In this document: in pieces, positions 44,250-57,219 of the stretch | Layout of the letters: each line of letters opens with the position of its first letter | Position numbering within the stretch: the first letter of the stretch is position 1 | Assembly (NCBI GenBank): GCA_030549495.1 | Contig: JAUIRK010000898.1 | Location: 1,612,001-1,676,000, forward strand | Reading direction: 5' to 3' | DNA from: Nectonema munidae | Lineage: Eukaryota; Nematomorpha; Nectonematoida; Nectonematidae | Length of the DNA: 64,000 nucleotides | Made by a program: the position numbers and the translations under genes | The notes under the pieces: model-generated | Told to the model about the DNA's origin: nothing | The model's database searches: none | The model's input: only the letters and a program-made list of their open reading frames with translations

Positions 44250-47085
44250 AAACTAATTCTGTCAAAAAAGTTTACGTACTTATTCTTCCAATAAACATTT
44301 CCAATTTGTAGAAAATGTCAACCAAAATTTTTCGCAATGATAAGATTGCTTACCAAAATTTAATTTAAATTTTAAATGAAATTAATTTTTTTTTACCAAA
44401 TCGACCATGCTGATTTGATTTCTGAATTCAGTTTGATTTGCAATTAGGGTTTCAAATGTTTAAAAATGGCCATTAATTTTGCAGTTTACGTTAAAAAATT
44501 TTCTCCACTAAATTTTAAACAAAATATTATTTATACTAATTCAAGCATGCGGATTTCATTTCCAGACTAAATTTTCGCAATTTGTAAATCTTTTTTTGCA
44601 ATTTACATTTGAAAATTTTAAGAATATTATTTGAATTTTAAAAAATATTTTTTCATGCTAAATCAACAATGGGCTTTTCATTTCCTCACTCAGTTTTTGC
44701 AAATTATGTAGGAAAATGTCTCAAAGTGTAAATAATTTTTGCCGTTTATATCTAAAAGTAGTTTCTAAAAACTTCCATTCACATTTTAAATAAAATTAAA
44801 TTTTTTATACTAAATAGACCATTCTTATATGTGAAATATTCAATCATATTTTTGGTTGACCACTATGGATTGATTCCTAGAATATTATTTATATTTTAAT
44901 ATAATATATTTTTTATGACTAGATCAGTCATGCTGCTGTTTTTATTTTTATACTCCTTTTTGGCCATTACAGTGTAAAAATCGATGAAAATGTCAATCGA
45001 ATCCAAAAAATAATTTCTACCAAGTTTTTCCTCACGATTGTTATTCATTGTTTATTTAGTACAAATATATGAGTATGATAAAAGTAAGGACCTGAAGGCG
45101 CATTGTGAGAACGCGTGATCATTAGAGGAATGCAATTAGTTACTCGTTTGTTAAAATGTATAATAGACGTCAGTAGTAGTCATTTGATGAGCTATATATC
45201 TTTAAGAAAGAAGTGTTTAGCTTATCCACAGACAAAATTTCCAATGAACTAGGAGTTAGTGTAATAATCTAGTGTTCAGTGTTTCAAAAAAGATCTCGAC
45301 CATAAAGAAGAAGCTCCTCTCTTGTAATTGAAAGATATATGAACCGTTATATTATTAGCTAAGATATAATTAGTATAATGAATAAGAAATCTGAAAATTT
45401 TCAACCAGTTATAGTTACCATAATTATGACAGATACCAATATTTGAAGATATATTCTCTTGTCAAAAATTTTTTATAAATGTGAATCCAAGTTGACCATT
45501 TTTCCTTTTGGTGTCAAAGAGAGAGAGTCTTTAAGGTGATGAAGGTGAAAACTTTTTGTAATAGAAAAAAGATGATTATGAATGATTTCATGAGGACTAG
45601 AGTCGTCATTGATTCTGATTATAAACAGAATCATAATCAGATTCACAGAAATTTCTAGAATCGTAATCTTTTTTTTTTAAAAAAAAACAGAAATTAGATC
45701 AAGTAAACCATAAAAATCATATCTCATTAATTGTAACGGTGGAAGCTTTAGAGAACCAGAAGAGTATTGTGAAAAACTAAGAACTGAGTTCCATAGTAGA
45801 TCCCATATTGATACAACACAATTAGATTACATTCCGCGTACAGAGTAGAAACCGCGGGTAGAGAGTGATTTTTCATCCCTAAAGTCAGGAGTTTAGTGAA
45901 TCATACATCAGCATAGATTTGTAGCTAAAGGAAACAAAAGCAATTCTTCTTTCCATACCTAGCTAAACTCGTCTGTAAATATCTACACATTTGCTTCAGA
46001 ATTAGAATTAGAATGGCATTTGGAAAATCAGCATTTGAATTTTATAAACTAAAAAATCAGAATTAGAGTTGTGATCAAAAAATTGAGAAAATCAGAATTT
46101 TAATCATTAACTAGAATCGGCCTAGTCAAAACGCAGTCACAAATTTTGAAAAATGATTGGTTAACAAATATCCAAAGTGATATATGTTCATATCACCTGA
46201 TACTACAACACATGCTATTGATTAAAATAGCCTAATACAACAAAAAGATTTTTTCAAAAGAAAAGTTAGTACTCGAAGTGAAGGATAAACTAAGCAAAAA
46301 TAATCGAACTTAGGAGCGCCAAAAGTGCTCGGTTTAGTTAGTGTAGTACCGCGTATATTATTTGTCACCATGTCATTTTACAACACTTTATATAAACATT
46401 TTATGACTGAATTAATTATTATCATTGAATATATTATAATATATAACAAGTTATTATTGAAAAATTTCATGAGAAATAAAAATTAATAAATTTAAATTTT
46501 ATGAGCTTTTAGCAAACATGAGCTCAGGTCATCTTAAGTATAGATGGATAGAACCATTATTATATCAAGAGAGAAAGTAATTTTATCTATTTGGATTAAA
46601 TATATTAAAGAATTTCGAATTAGCGACATATGTAAGCATTTTAACAAAATTAAAATGCAGTATTTATGTAAAGAATGATAAAAATACTGTCATGATGAAA
46701 TAGAGAAACGTCGATATGCTAGATGTAACGAAAATTGTTCAAAAATGATAAAAAAAATCTTACCACGAGATAACCAGAAGTTTAAACGCAATTTAAATCT
46801 AGAGCGACAAAAATATTTTCAGGTTGAAATTGAACATGCTCGATTTACTGTGCAGGGATATGTTCATTATAAAATATTGAGAAAGAATGTTTCCTGTTAA
46901 GTCACCTGTGAAGGCTAATTTACTGATAGGTGATATATTTTGAGTGAATTAATCACCATAATCTGGTTTATTATAAATTAAGATAATATTAAGGAAAAAA
47001 ATTATGAAATCCAAATATATTTTAAGTTTATATATATTTGGCATTGATTGATTACCTTGATTAATTTTTTAACAGGTTTGATTAA
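44250..47085 (+). repeat. Long unnamed repeat, unit 1, with degenerate tandem array
   Basis: 44,280-45,000 holds five degenerate units of about 110-150 bp, each with a version of ACCAAATCGACCATGCTG followed by TTTCATTTCTG and GCAATTAGGGTGTCAAA. The remainder matches 55,930-57,215 in order: CTCCTTTTTGG-CATTACA-TGTAAAA, GAGAACGC.TGA, TGAGGAGCTATATAT-like, TCCAATGAACTA, GATTATGAATGATTT and TTAATCAC-AAA. Identity by eye is roughly 70%. No coding frame. A ~535-bp block (about 45,595-46,130) is absent from unit 2. Confidence 0.65.
45595..46130. mobile_element. Insertion in unit 1 relative to unit 2
   Basis: The two long units align on either side of this block, which is missing in unit 2 between GATTTGATGAAG and AATTTTAAAAAAAATTGG. 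Its ends, ACTAGAGTCGTCATTGATTC and, reverse complemented, ACTAGGCCGATTCTAGTT, are weakly inverted, and GATTCTGATT-like words recur inside. It is probably an unclassified element. No target duplication was resolved. Confidence 0.5.
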
Positions 47086-47089
47086 TTTT

Positions 47090-50000
47090 CGTAAAAATGA
47101 TGCCACCAACAGATTCGCAATAAATTATTTAGTTTGTTCGCGCCAGAATTTTGTAAAAATATTTTATAGGCGAAAAGGCACATCAGGAATAGAGAGTTGT
47201 TGGTTGGTATCAAAGCATTTTCATCCGTTAGGCAAATATGCTCACATTTTTATTATGTTATTTGTGAGTTTTTAAGAGTTGGGATCTCAATCATCTCAAA
47301 TCATCTCTCACCAACCAATAAATCCTATAAAAAAGACTAGACCCGAATCTCGCAATAATCGTATTGCGATTATTAAGAAAATGAACACCAAAAACAACCC
47401 AATAAGCATTTAAACACTTATCTTTTTGAGTTCAAATTGGCATTAAACAAATTCTAATTGACACTAAGCAAATTCAAATTGGTATTGAAGACAAGACGAT
47501 AAGCAGCTGAAATAAAGTTTTTTATTTAAAATTTATCAAATAAAAATTGAAAGTTTATTCAATTAAAAGCTTTAAAAAATCACATCCTCCATGCTTATAA
47601 CTTTCGAAAGGAATCCTTGAATCTTTGCTATGGATTTTTTGCAATTAATAGAATTTCAATAATTAATTTTATTGATACAATTTCGCGCATTTCATGAGCG
47701 ATGCGAATCTATTTCACAGCTTTTTCATGCTTTTCAATGACTTGTACTTTTCGCTGAAGAGTTAGAGACACCCACGTTTCCTCTTTTGTTGAGTCATACG
47801 AAGTTTTATATAAAAAATGTTTGGAAAAGATCAAGAAAAAAATTTACTTCTTAATGACCTAGATAAAAATCTCAACTGCCAATAATAGTAAGCAGAGACA
47901 TAGGAAGAGAGAAGACAAGGTCCCTCTACTTTTAAAATTGAAAGGACGATAAAAGAAAATATTTTTAAATTTTTCTAGCCTAGATTTACGCCAAATTGAT
48001 GCGACAAAAGTGATAGCCCCTCAACTTTAGTATATCTTCCCACAGAAGAGCAATTAAAAAATGAAATTCGTTCGGAAGAGTTCTGAAATTCGTTTGTCTT
48101 AAAAATGTGAGGACGACAAAATATTTTCATGATTTTCTTAAAGAACTTTTCTAGCGTATACGCGTTACATTATTCACTCTTTTTCTCAAAACCAATGCCT
48201 GAAAAAAGCTACATTATTATTTGAGCTGAAAGTTTAAAATTTATAAATTTAACAAAAATCTTTATTATATCTGAAAATATAAATAAGGATGATTACATCG
48301 TTTTTATTGCTAAAACTTCCCAAATAAATTGAAAAATTACTTGAAAATTCCTTTAGGGAAGAAGAAAACTCTAAAAAGTGGAGTGGACAAACAATGCATT
48401 ATTCTTTTTCAAGTTACTCAAAAATCATAAAACTCAACATGGATATTAAAAAAAAGGAAAATTCATTAATTTTTAAATTATTTTTAATTAAATTATGAGC
48501 AGAATGTAACTCTAAAAGTACTGTTGGGTAAAATTTACCTATGATTGTAAACTAAGCGTAAAAAACATTCCATATATAGTACATTTTATACCCAAAAAGA
48601 ATATGAAAGTATAACAAAAGGAAGATAAAGCATACAAATGTATAAATTGATATTCCAAAACATATAACTGTATTCGCATAGTCATATTAAAAATAATTTC
48701 ATAGATTTTACTTTTATTGCCGCAATTTTGGGAAAATTTAAAACGATTTACACTTATTAACACTAATCATAATTTGTAAATAAACAGCCATGGCAAATTT
48801 TTCATATTTTATTATATCACAATATCAAAAAAAAATCCAAAAAAAAGCAGAAAAATAATTTAAACCTACAAACAGTAATTCCTATAATGTAATAAATATA
48901 TATATTTGACGCCAGCCTTGAGCCAATCGACCTACAGCACACCGGTTGGGAAAGAGGGCCTAGCAAATAAGTTATAGATAGAACTTAGAACTATATTTCA
49001 ATCAGACGCAGAACGAAAAAAACGACCCAGGCTAAAAAGGGAGAGTTAGATGCACCGTCGTTCAGGAAAGGTAAAGTTAATGAAAATATGCCGGTGCACA
49101 GTCTTATCTCAGAGGAAGTTGTATATGATTTATTCTTCTCAATGTGAATGATAGGAAATAATTGTCATCATGATTGATTGATTGATTGATTACATTACTA
49201 TTTCTTCAAACACTGTGTTTCGTGTGCATTATTATGTATGGTATATGTAATTATTAAATATGAACCTGATAAAGACTTCATATCACCCACTTTCCATAAT
49301 GAATAGCAAAGATATCTCATAGAAAAGTCGATCGAAACAAATAAAGAATGGCAATCAAGAAAGTGACGTAAGCATTGGATGAATTTGGAGATGAATCAAT
49401 TTGTCATATTAGAAATAAATTGAAAAGCGTTCTTGAAAACTTTATTCTTCAAGATTTATTATACCTTAAATTCATTGTTGGTACTCCTCTTTTGATATCT
49501 AATTAAAAGTCATATTATCTGCCTTGGTGTGTGTAAAGAAAGATATTACGTATAATAATATATTACATCGATCATATCGATTTAATCCTTCTTTTGTACA
49601 AAATTTACCTTTCTTGCCTTTTCTAAAATCAATAAATATTATTTTTCAATCATTTATATAAAATAACTCTTCACTTTTATTTACCTGTCCTACACAACCA
49701 AGTAGTCTTTTATTACTAATCATATTTTGCGTTTTTATTAGCGCTTTAGCACCATATGATGAAGTGAGCAATTCCATACTAGGGAAAAGGGAAGCATGTC
49801 ATTTCGGTGTCAAAACAATCCGCCTTCTGGACAATCTTTAGGCTCAATTATCTTCAAACCGACTAAACGGTCAATAAACGCGGAGACACTTTAAGCTTTT
49901 TATATTGATATGCTTAAGATGAGTAGTTAACCTGTTCGTATTTGCAATACATGATTACACGAAGATTTAAATTTATAATTGTCGTCTTTTGAATAAATAA

Positions 50001-50155
50001 GTATACTATATTGTATTCAATGATGTCTAACTAATGTAGGTCTTAGATTTTTAAAGTGTCTCTTTGTACCCAAAATAATATTTAATTTCATCCTGCTAAA
50101 TTATGCTTCATTCTTCCCGAAAACTCTACAAATGGAATTAATCCTCACAACTAAT
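47090..50155. other. Gene-poor stretch
   Basis: No supported gene. Near 47,430-47,490 a short phrase CAAATTGGCATTAAACAAAT recurs about three times in variant form. Sequence 48,908-49,130 is less AT-rich and ends near a (TGAT)5 run; it might be a LINE 3' end, but no diagnostic motif could be read. Confidence 0.35.
49171..49190. repeat. (TGAT)5 microsatellite
   Basis: Five perfect TGAT units. Tetranucleotide runs like this can be LINE tails, but here no LINE protein was recognised next to it. Confidence 0.85.
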
Positions 50156-51062
50156 GACCACACGAAAACTAATGACCCTATCAGTGCCTAAAATTTGTAT
50201 TGTACAAACTTTGCTTATATATATATATTGGAACACATAACACTTATATATTCATATTTTTCCAATAAACAGGGCAAACTTTGTAGAAAATGTCAATCAA
50301 AATTTTGATTGATGATAAAATTGCCTACGAAAACATTCATTCAAATTTTAAATAAAATTAACTTTTTTATACCAAATCGACCATACTGTTTTTATTTCCG
50401 CCGACATAATTTTCGCAATTAGGATGTGAAAAATTCTGAAAGTATCAATCAAGTTTGTGGTTTCGCCTGAAAATTGTATCCAAGGATATTATTCAAGTCT
50501 TAAATAAAATTTATATTTTTATGCTGAATCAATCTTGCAGGTTTCATTTCCATACTAAATTTTGCAATTAGGGTGTCAAAGTGTCTAAACGTATCTATCA
50601 ATTTTGTGTTTTACGTCTGAAATTTTTCTCCAAAATAATTAATTAAAAAGAAGAAGAAGAAGAACTTATTAAATTCAATGTCACAATATAGAATGATAAT
50701 TAAAAAGTAGGAAAACTCATATTACATTACTATAAAAAAAGAAGATTAAAGTTTGTGTAAATCCAAAGGTTTATGCAAACCGCTGAAGGATATTACACAG
50801 AAAATGATAAGATAAAATAAAATTATTTTTTAAAAAAACAGTCTTTCATAGTGCATATACTTCGCTGAGCATATTTAGAGAGGAAAAAGTATTTTGAAAC
50901 TTTTTTATTGATGAACCAATTTCTGCTAACAACATTCGATAAGTTTCGTAAAAAAACAACAACTTTATATCTTTTTGATGAAGCAAGTCTATAGAAAGCT
51001 TTCTCTAAATTATATACGTTCCTGAAAGAGTAATGTGATTTGGATGTTTATGTAATCAGATT

Positions 51063-53640
51063 TTAGAAGTGTTCATGAAAGGAGTTCAGATTTGATAAGA
51101 GAAACATACCAACTTTTTGAGAATAGATATCTTCTAATTTCAGCAGACTATGCCTCAAGAATAAATCGTTTGTGTGGGAAAACTTTTTTGATTTGGAGAC
51201 AACTCGTACAGCTTTTTTGTATAAAAGTTCTAGTGAGCGTAAATTGCAATGTCCATAGTTAATCAAACTGTAAAGAGATGGGGAAGAAAGAGAGTCTTCA
51301 AGAGAATGAAAAGTATATGCGTTGGGAAGAACTTTTGCGCGTGTGCTTTTTAGAATTGCAATAATTTTTCCAAGTTTTATAGAGAGAAGATTGACGTGTT
51401 GCTGGAAGGATAATTTATTGTCAATGATCAAACCAAGAAGACTAACTTTATGAAAAGACATTCAAACCTTCTTTACAAAAAAGTAAAGTTAGCTTTACAT
51501 AGGTAACATTAGACTTCTTCGAAATAATCATATCTTTCGTTTTAGCTTCATTAAGAGTAAGCTGATTGTTTAAACACCATTGCTTTATTTGTGAAAAATT
51601 TAGTGCAAAGGAATCACTGTAGTTCAAAGCATTAAGAAAGAGTAAGGTCACATCATTCGCATACATTATGACATTGAAAAAAGAAGTACATTAAAAAAAA
51701 TCGTTCATATATATGTCAAAAAGTAAAGGACCCAATATAGATCCTTGGGGAACGCCTCTACTGGTAGTACGATGCAAAAAACGTCCATGTCACTTCAAGA
51801 AAATCATAGCCAAAGAGTTTTTTCAATAGGATTTTGTGTGAGACACTGTCGAGCGCTTTGATAGATCCAGATATATGACTCCAACATCGATTTTTTCTTC
51901 AAGATAAGAAACAACTTTATCGAGAAAATAGCAGTGAAACAATTCTGTTGAGAAACGTTCGCGAAAACCAAACTGATAATCAGACAGCAGTTTATTGTCT
52001 TCGAAAAAAGCAAAATTTAGAGAAAAATTAATTTTTTAAAAATTTTAGCAATAGTATAGGTACAATTGATATTCGCCTAAAATTCGAAATTTTTGAATCA
52101 TTTTCTTTTTTTGGAACAGGTAGAATTCGGTTGAGCTTCAATACAGAAGGGAAAGCCGAGGCTTTAAAACATATGTTGAAACAGTAGGAAAGTATTGTAG
52201 AAATGCTGGAGCTTAAAAGTTTAATATGATAATCACTTACACCTTATGCATCTTTGGACTTGCTGTTGGATAAAGTATGAATTGCATTTTCCACATCTAC
52301 TAAATTCACTTCTCTTAATTTGAATAAATTTTCCTTTGAAAAATCAGTCTTCTCATAAACAATGCTTGATTCACCTAAAGAAGGCAAAGTAAGAAGTTTA
52401 ATCATTTCTTTGGCAATGACATCTTCATCATTTATAACAGGTTTATTTATTTCAATTGATTTTCGTTCTTTTCTTGTAGGTCTTATTACACTTTTAACTT
52501 TTTACCAAACTTCTTTTGAAGCAGAATTAGTGGTAAAGAACTTTTCATAGTAACACTTTTTCAAATATATAATTTTATTTTTGATGAAATTACGCAATCT
52601 TTTAAAAGAATTCAAAAGAAATGAATCATCGTCAGAATATTTAATCTTCTTATATACTTGATCTCCTTTTTTCATCAAATCTAAAACATCAGTTGACATT
52701 TTAAGCTTGGTTCTGTACTTGTTTTTACTATTAAAGCTTAAACACTTATCTGAATTTGAGATAAAAGATGAGATAGTATGAACCAAGTTTTGCATGACAT
52801 CTTGTGGAGAATTGTAGTTGTTAAAGAAACTGTTCCAATCATGTTTCATGTAATTCTCAATAAAAAGTTTCTCATCAAAAACAAGGCTTGTATACGCTGT
52901 TGATTCGCATTTTCTTTTTTTTATTGAGAGAAAACCAGATAGGAAAATGGTCCAAAATTGTTGTTTCAATGACAGCAGCTTTGAAGGTCTAAATTGATTG
53001 AGGAACGATAACATGATCAATTATTGTTCCAGAAACATGTTGGGTAAAGGCATTTATGCAAAATTTGAACCCATTAGAATTTACAATATTAATGCAATTT
53101 AGAATAATATTTTTCTCAGATGATATGTCAAAGTTAAAATCACCAACAAAAATATTAATTTCTGAACTATTACTATCACATAGTATGTCATCCATGTAAG
53201 AATATATAGATAACAATCTATATTAGATTTAGATAAATTATTATTATTAGCTCGATAAATATTATGAATATTCAAGTATTTATGATTATATAGGAAAATT
53301 TTAATAACAAAAACTTCAATAACATTTTGGTCTGAAATCTTTTTGGTAATTTTGTAAACTAGATTATTTTTTATGAAAAAGCCTAAACCACTATGATTAG
53401 ATAAACCACTAAAATAACCAATATATTCATATTCAGAAATATTTTAGGAATTAAAGTCCTTGCTCCAACACTCTTAAAGACATAAAATGTCAATTTTACA
53501 TTTAAAATAATTTTCAAAACAATACATAAAGTTTTCGAATAAATCAAGTTTACTGTTAAGAGATTGTACATTCAAACTTAGAATTTCAAAGCTATCACCT
53601 TCATGTAAGAAGCCATTAGAAAAGTTTTCAGAAGAATCAA
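51063..53640 (-). pseudogene. LINE ORF2: APE endonuclease and reverse transcriptase
   Basis: Read on minus in order: SLNVQSLNSKLDLFENFM, YIGYFSGLSNHSGLGFF and FVGDFNFDI (AP-type endonuclease); a linker at 52,502-53,020; SKSKDAYG-like and PSVLKLNRILPVPK (RT motifs 0-2); NKLLSDYQFGFR; VIYLDLSKALDSVSHKILLK (motif A, where the usual FDxxKAFD reads LDLSKALD); SRGVPQGSILGPLLF (motif B); MYANDVTLLF (motif C, YADD reading YAND); and LLGLIIDNKLSF (motif D/E region). The C-terminal frame is 51,063-51,461. Frameshifts separate the segments, and the YAND change alone would probably disable catalysis. Confidence 0.82.
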
Positions 53641-53737
53641 ATTTCAATACTGGTGTACAAATATAATTGACGAAACAGAGTTAAATTCTAAAAAACTTGA
53701 AGACGAATTAAAAGCAAAATCTGAAAAAGGATTAGAG

Positions 53738-54941
53738 CTACAAATCATAATACGCAGTATTCAATCTAAACTTAGAGATTTCTTTCTGAACAAAAGGGCA
53801 ATTAAAATCTAGAGAAGAATGATTGAAATTTTTTGTACCATTATTTTTACAGGTTATAGAAAATAAACTATTAGAATTTTTATTAGGACAAGAATTTCCA
53901 TTATGAGAACCAGAACAGTATCTACAAACAGAAGAGCGTGTACAGTGTGATGTCTTATGACCTAAAAAATAGCAATTTGAACAATGCTTGTACATAATAT
54001 AAGGAAGAAGCTTATGACAACTGAGATCCATATATATGTTGAAGTCATTATCTGAAATTTACTTATATATTTTAGTAGACCCATTGAAAACTAGAACTTT
54101 ACGATTCTTGTATTTTAGCTTTCTTGAATTCCGGGATTTTTGAAATTATTGAGTCAAAAGCTCCTTTATTAGATAGCTCACAAGATAAATTCAAGCTAAC
54201 TTTATGTAGAAACCTTTTCACATGGTCAACCTTAAAATTCTCAGAACGCATTTCTTCTGATGCCATTTGCAAGCTATTAGGATCATCAAACTTGAAACAA
54301 TATTTATTCTTTAGATTTTTGATAGAACTGACTTGAATGTCTTTTAGAATTTAAGAAGCCTTTTCAACAATTGAATCAGTTGTTCCAGTTTTTGGAACAA
54401 AGAAAAGAGGCCTCTTAATTTTTTTAACTACATCTGCATATGAAGTTCCTTTATAAACTTGTTTATCTGTAACTTCCTAATCAGAAAAATTAGTAATTTT
54501 ATTATCAAGTTCTTGAATTTTTTCAAGTATTTCATCTGATTTTGAAAAAACATAGCTCGGATGACAATTCTCAAAATTATCAATTTTTTCTATGATACTC
54601 TCTATTTTAGAAACAACACTTTTCGAACTGTTTGAAAATATATTTTTAACCTCTTTCTTTATTTCAAGGCAGTCTTTACAAGCATAATTCAAGCCTAGAG
54701 GAGAATATTTGTCAAACATTCTATTAAAACAATTATCTAAACCAATACAAAAATAACAAAACCAATTATCACAAATAACACATTGTAACATGTGTTCGGA
54801 AAAATTATCAGCTTTATTATCTTTTGAAACATCTCTATTGCATGATCTACAAGACCAACTTTCCTTATTCCAGCAAATTGAAAAGAAACAGTACTTTAGT
54901 AAGCAATTTTTTAGAGCAAATTTGGGATGAAACACTAGCAC
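53738..54941 (-). pseudogene. LINE ORF1: PHD-like finger, coiled coil, CCHC knuckles
   Basis: The frame 54,477-54,941 encodes WSCRSCNRDV, LQCVICDNWFCYFCIG and YACKDC, a C4HC3-like PHD/RING-type zinc finger, followed by a coiled coil (SKIESIIEKIDNFEN, EILEKIQELDNKI). After a broken stretch, 53,738-54,031 encodes two CCHC-like knuckles (CSNCYFLGHKTSHC, CRYCSGSHNGNSC). PHD plus knuckles is known in ORF1 proteins of Jockey/CR1-group LINEs, where it binds the element RNA. The middle is interrupted, so no full protein is made. Confidence 0.75.
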
Positions 54942-57219
54942 TTTTACAGGAAGTCCGCCATTAATAATTTAAAAAAATAATTACGAATTGAATATTTACT
55001 TTTTATCCTATGTTATTAGAAAATATTTAAATAGAAATCAATTTACCCTTAACTTTTGACAACAATTTAAAGAAAAATTTCCACCATTTTGAAGTAGAGG
55101 GATTTTTAATTAAATTTTAAGTATTTTTTTCTACCAAATCGACCACGCTGCTTTCATTTCCGTACTCAATTTTGCAATTAGGGTGTCAAAGTGTCTAAAA
55201 GTATCAATCAATTTTGTGTTCTACGTCTAAAATTGTTCTCCAAAATAATTAATTAAATTTTAAGTATATATTTTTGTACCAAATCGACCATGCTGCTTTC
55301 ATTTCTGAACTCAGTTGTAATTAGGTTTTGTAAAGTTGACGTCTTAGAAAGTGTCTCCAAAACATTTATCCACATTTTAAATAAATCTAACATGCTGATT
55401 TTATTTCTTGACTCATTTTTTGCAATTAGAATGTTAAAATGTCAATCAAATTTCCTAGTTTCGTCTAAAAAATTTCTTTAAAAACATTTATTAACATATT
55501 AAGTAAAATATTTTTTGAACTAAATTAACCATGCTGATACCATTTTTTGCTCATTTTTTATCATTATTGTGAAAAATGTGTCAAAGTGAACATAGAATTA
55601 GTGATGTATGCCTGAAAATGATCTCAACATATTTTCATATTTAAAATAAAATATTTTTTTTATTTTAATTTTCTTTATTACGATGTCAGACTTGATTTCA
55701 GGTTTTATTTTTCCCTAATTAGGGTGCAAAATGTGTGGAATTATGAATCAAGTTTGATATTTCTGAAAAAAAACAAATTCTGAAAAAAACTCTATTTTCT
55801 CAAAAAATCTCAAATCAAAAAATTAGTTTTTATTGAAAATCAATATTAAAATTTTGATTGAGGATAATATTCTCACCAAAAATATATTTCAAATTTAAAA
55901 CAATTTTTTAATACAAGGTCCATGTTTTTCATTTTTTTACTCCTTTTTGGACATTACAATGTAAAATCGGGTGAAATTGTCAATCGAATTGGTAAAAATC
56001 AGTTTTTTTCCCAAAAAATTATTTGTCAAGTTTTCTTACAATCGTAATTTATTATAGTACAAATATTTAAGTATGCGAGAAGTAAGGGAATGAAAGCACA
56101 TGGAAATGAGAACGCATGACAATAAGAAAAATGAAATAATATCCCGTTTAATAAAATGATTTTATGTTGTCAATGTAGTGGCGCTTTGAGGAGCTATATA
56201 TTCTTAGGAAGCAAGTATGTACCTTGTCTACAAAGAAGATAAACCGTTTTCCAATGAACTATTATAAGGTGTATTGAGATTTTCAAAAAACATCTTGACA
56301 GTGAAGAAGAAGCTTAGTTATTTGAAACAAGTTAAGCCTTGATTTAGTGCAAAGCTTTCAAAATAGCAAGCTTTAAAAGTTGAGTAACATTTTTCAGTTA
56401 GTGTGGAAGCTCCTCCCTTGTGAATAAAAAAATCTTTCAACAGTTATCTTATAAATTAAAAAAGTCATAAAATTTTCAAACAGTAAGAGTTACCATATGG
56501 TACTAATATGTGAACAACATATAGCTATTGTCGAAAAAAATTTATTAATGTGAAACGAATTTGACCCATTTTTTCCTTCGTTATAAAATAGAGTCTTTTA
56601 GATGATTTAAAAGAGGATTATGAATGATTTGATGAAGAACACGAATTTTAAAAAAAATTGGTTAGCAAATATCCATTGTGATATCTGTCTTCATGTCACA
56701 CATGATATTGATAAAAAAAAGGTCAGGATCAACAAACAGATACTCTTCAGTAGAAAAGCCCGGAAATCGTTTAAATTTTGAGCCAAATAAATCTTTCAAA
56801 AAAGGTTTTCAAACATAGTTTGCACAAAATGAATTTCTGATGAAAGTCCAGTTTTCAGTTTTATCCAGTTCAGGCAAAATGAAGACTTAACCATATAAAA
56901 TATACGAGAAATGAAGAAATGTAGAGTGGCAAAAGTATTTTCAGAATCAAATTTAGCGTGTTCGATTTGCTGTGTATGGATAAGTTTATTTTAATATAAT
57001 GAGAAAAAGCGTTTGCCATTAAGTTACCCTTGAAAACTAATTTACTGAAAGGTGAAATATTATGGAAGAATTAATCACGAAAATTTAGTTTATTAAATAA
57101 TAATCAATACAATATTGATACAAAAAATGTGGAATTATAATATATTTTGAAGTTTATATATTTTGGATTGATTGATAGCGTTGATTTATTTTTGACAGTT
57201 TTTATTGATTCCCCCTTGT

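Larger units (their letters stand above)
50648..55105 (-). mobile_element. Near full-length LINE (Jockey/CR1 group), 4.46 kb
   Basis: Both ORFs are present on minus in typical order (5' at 55,105). The 3' end is a simple-repeat tail, (AAG)5 on plus at 50,648-50,662. TTAATTAAA occurs at 50,639-50,647 and 55,106-55,114, a 9-bp target duplication, and the host tandem array resumes exactly across it. Length and presence of the 5' portion suggest the copy is complete or nearly so. It has several frameshifts and stops, so it is not active. Confidence 0.88.
50160..57215 (+). repeat. Long unnamed repeat, unit 2, split by a LINE
   Basis: Left part 50,160-50,647 and right part 55,106-57,215 are collinear with unit 1 at 44.25-47.09 kb. 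Tandem-unit anchors (ACCAAATCGACCATGCTG type) lie near 50,370, 50,520, 55,128, 55,276, 55,388, 55,524 and 55,680. The left flank CATAACACTTATATATTC, then TAGAAAATGTCAATCAAA, also matches the inverted TTAA-flanked element at 30.7-32.2 kb. Without the LINE the unit is about 2.6 kb, close to unit 1 without its insertion (about 2.3 kb). No frame; function unknown. Confidence 0.65.
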
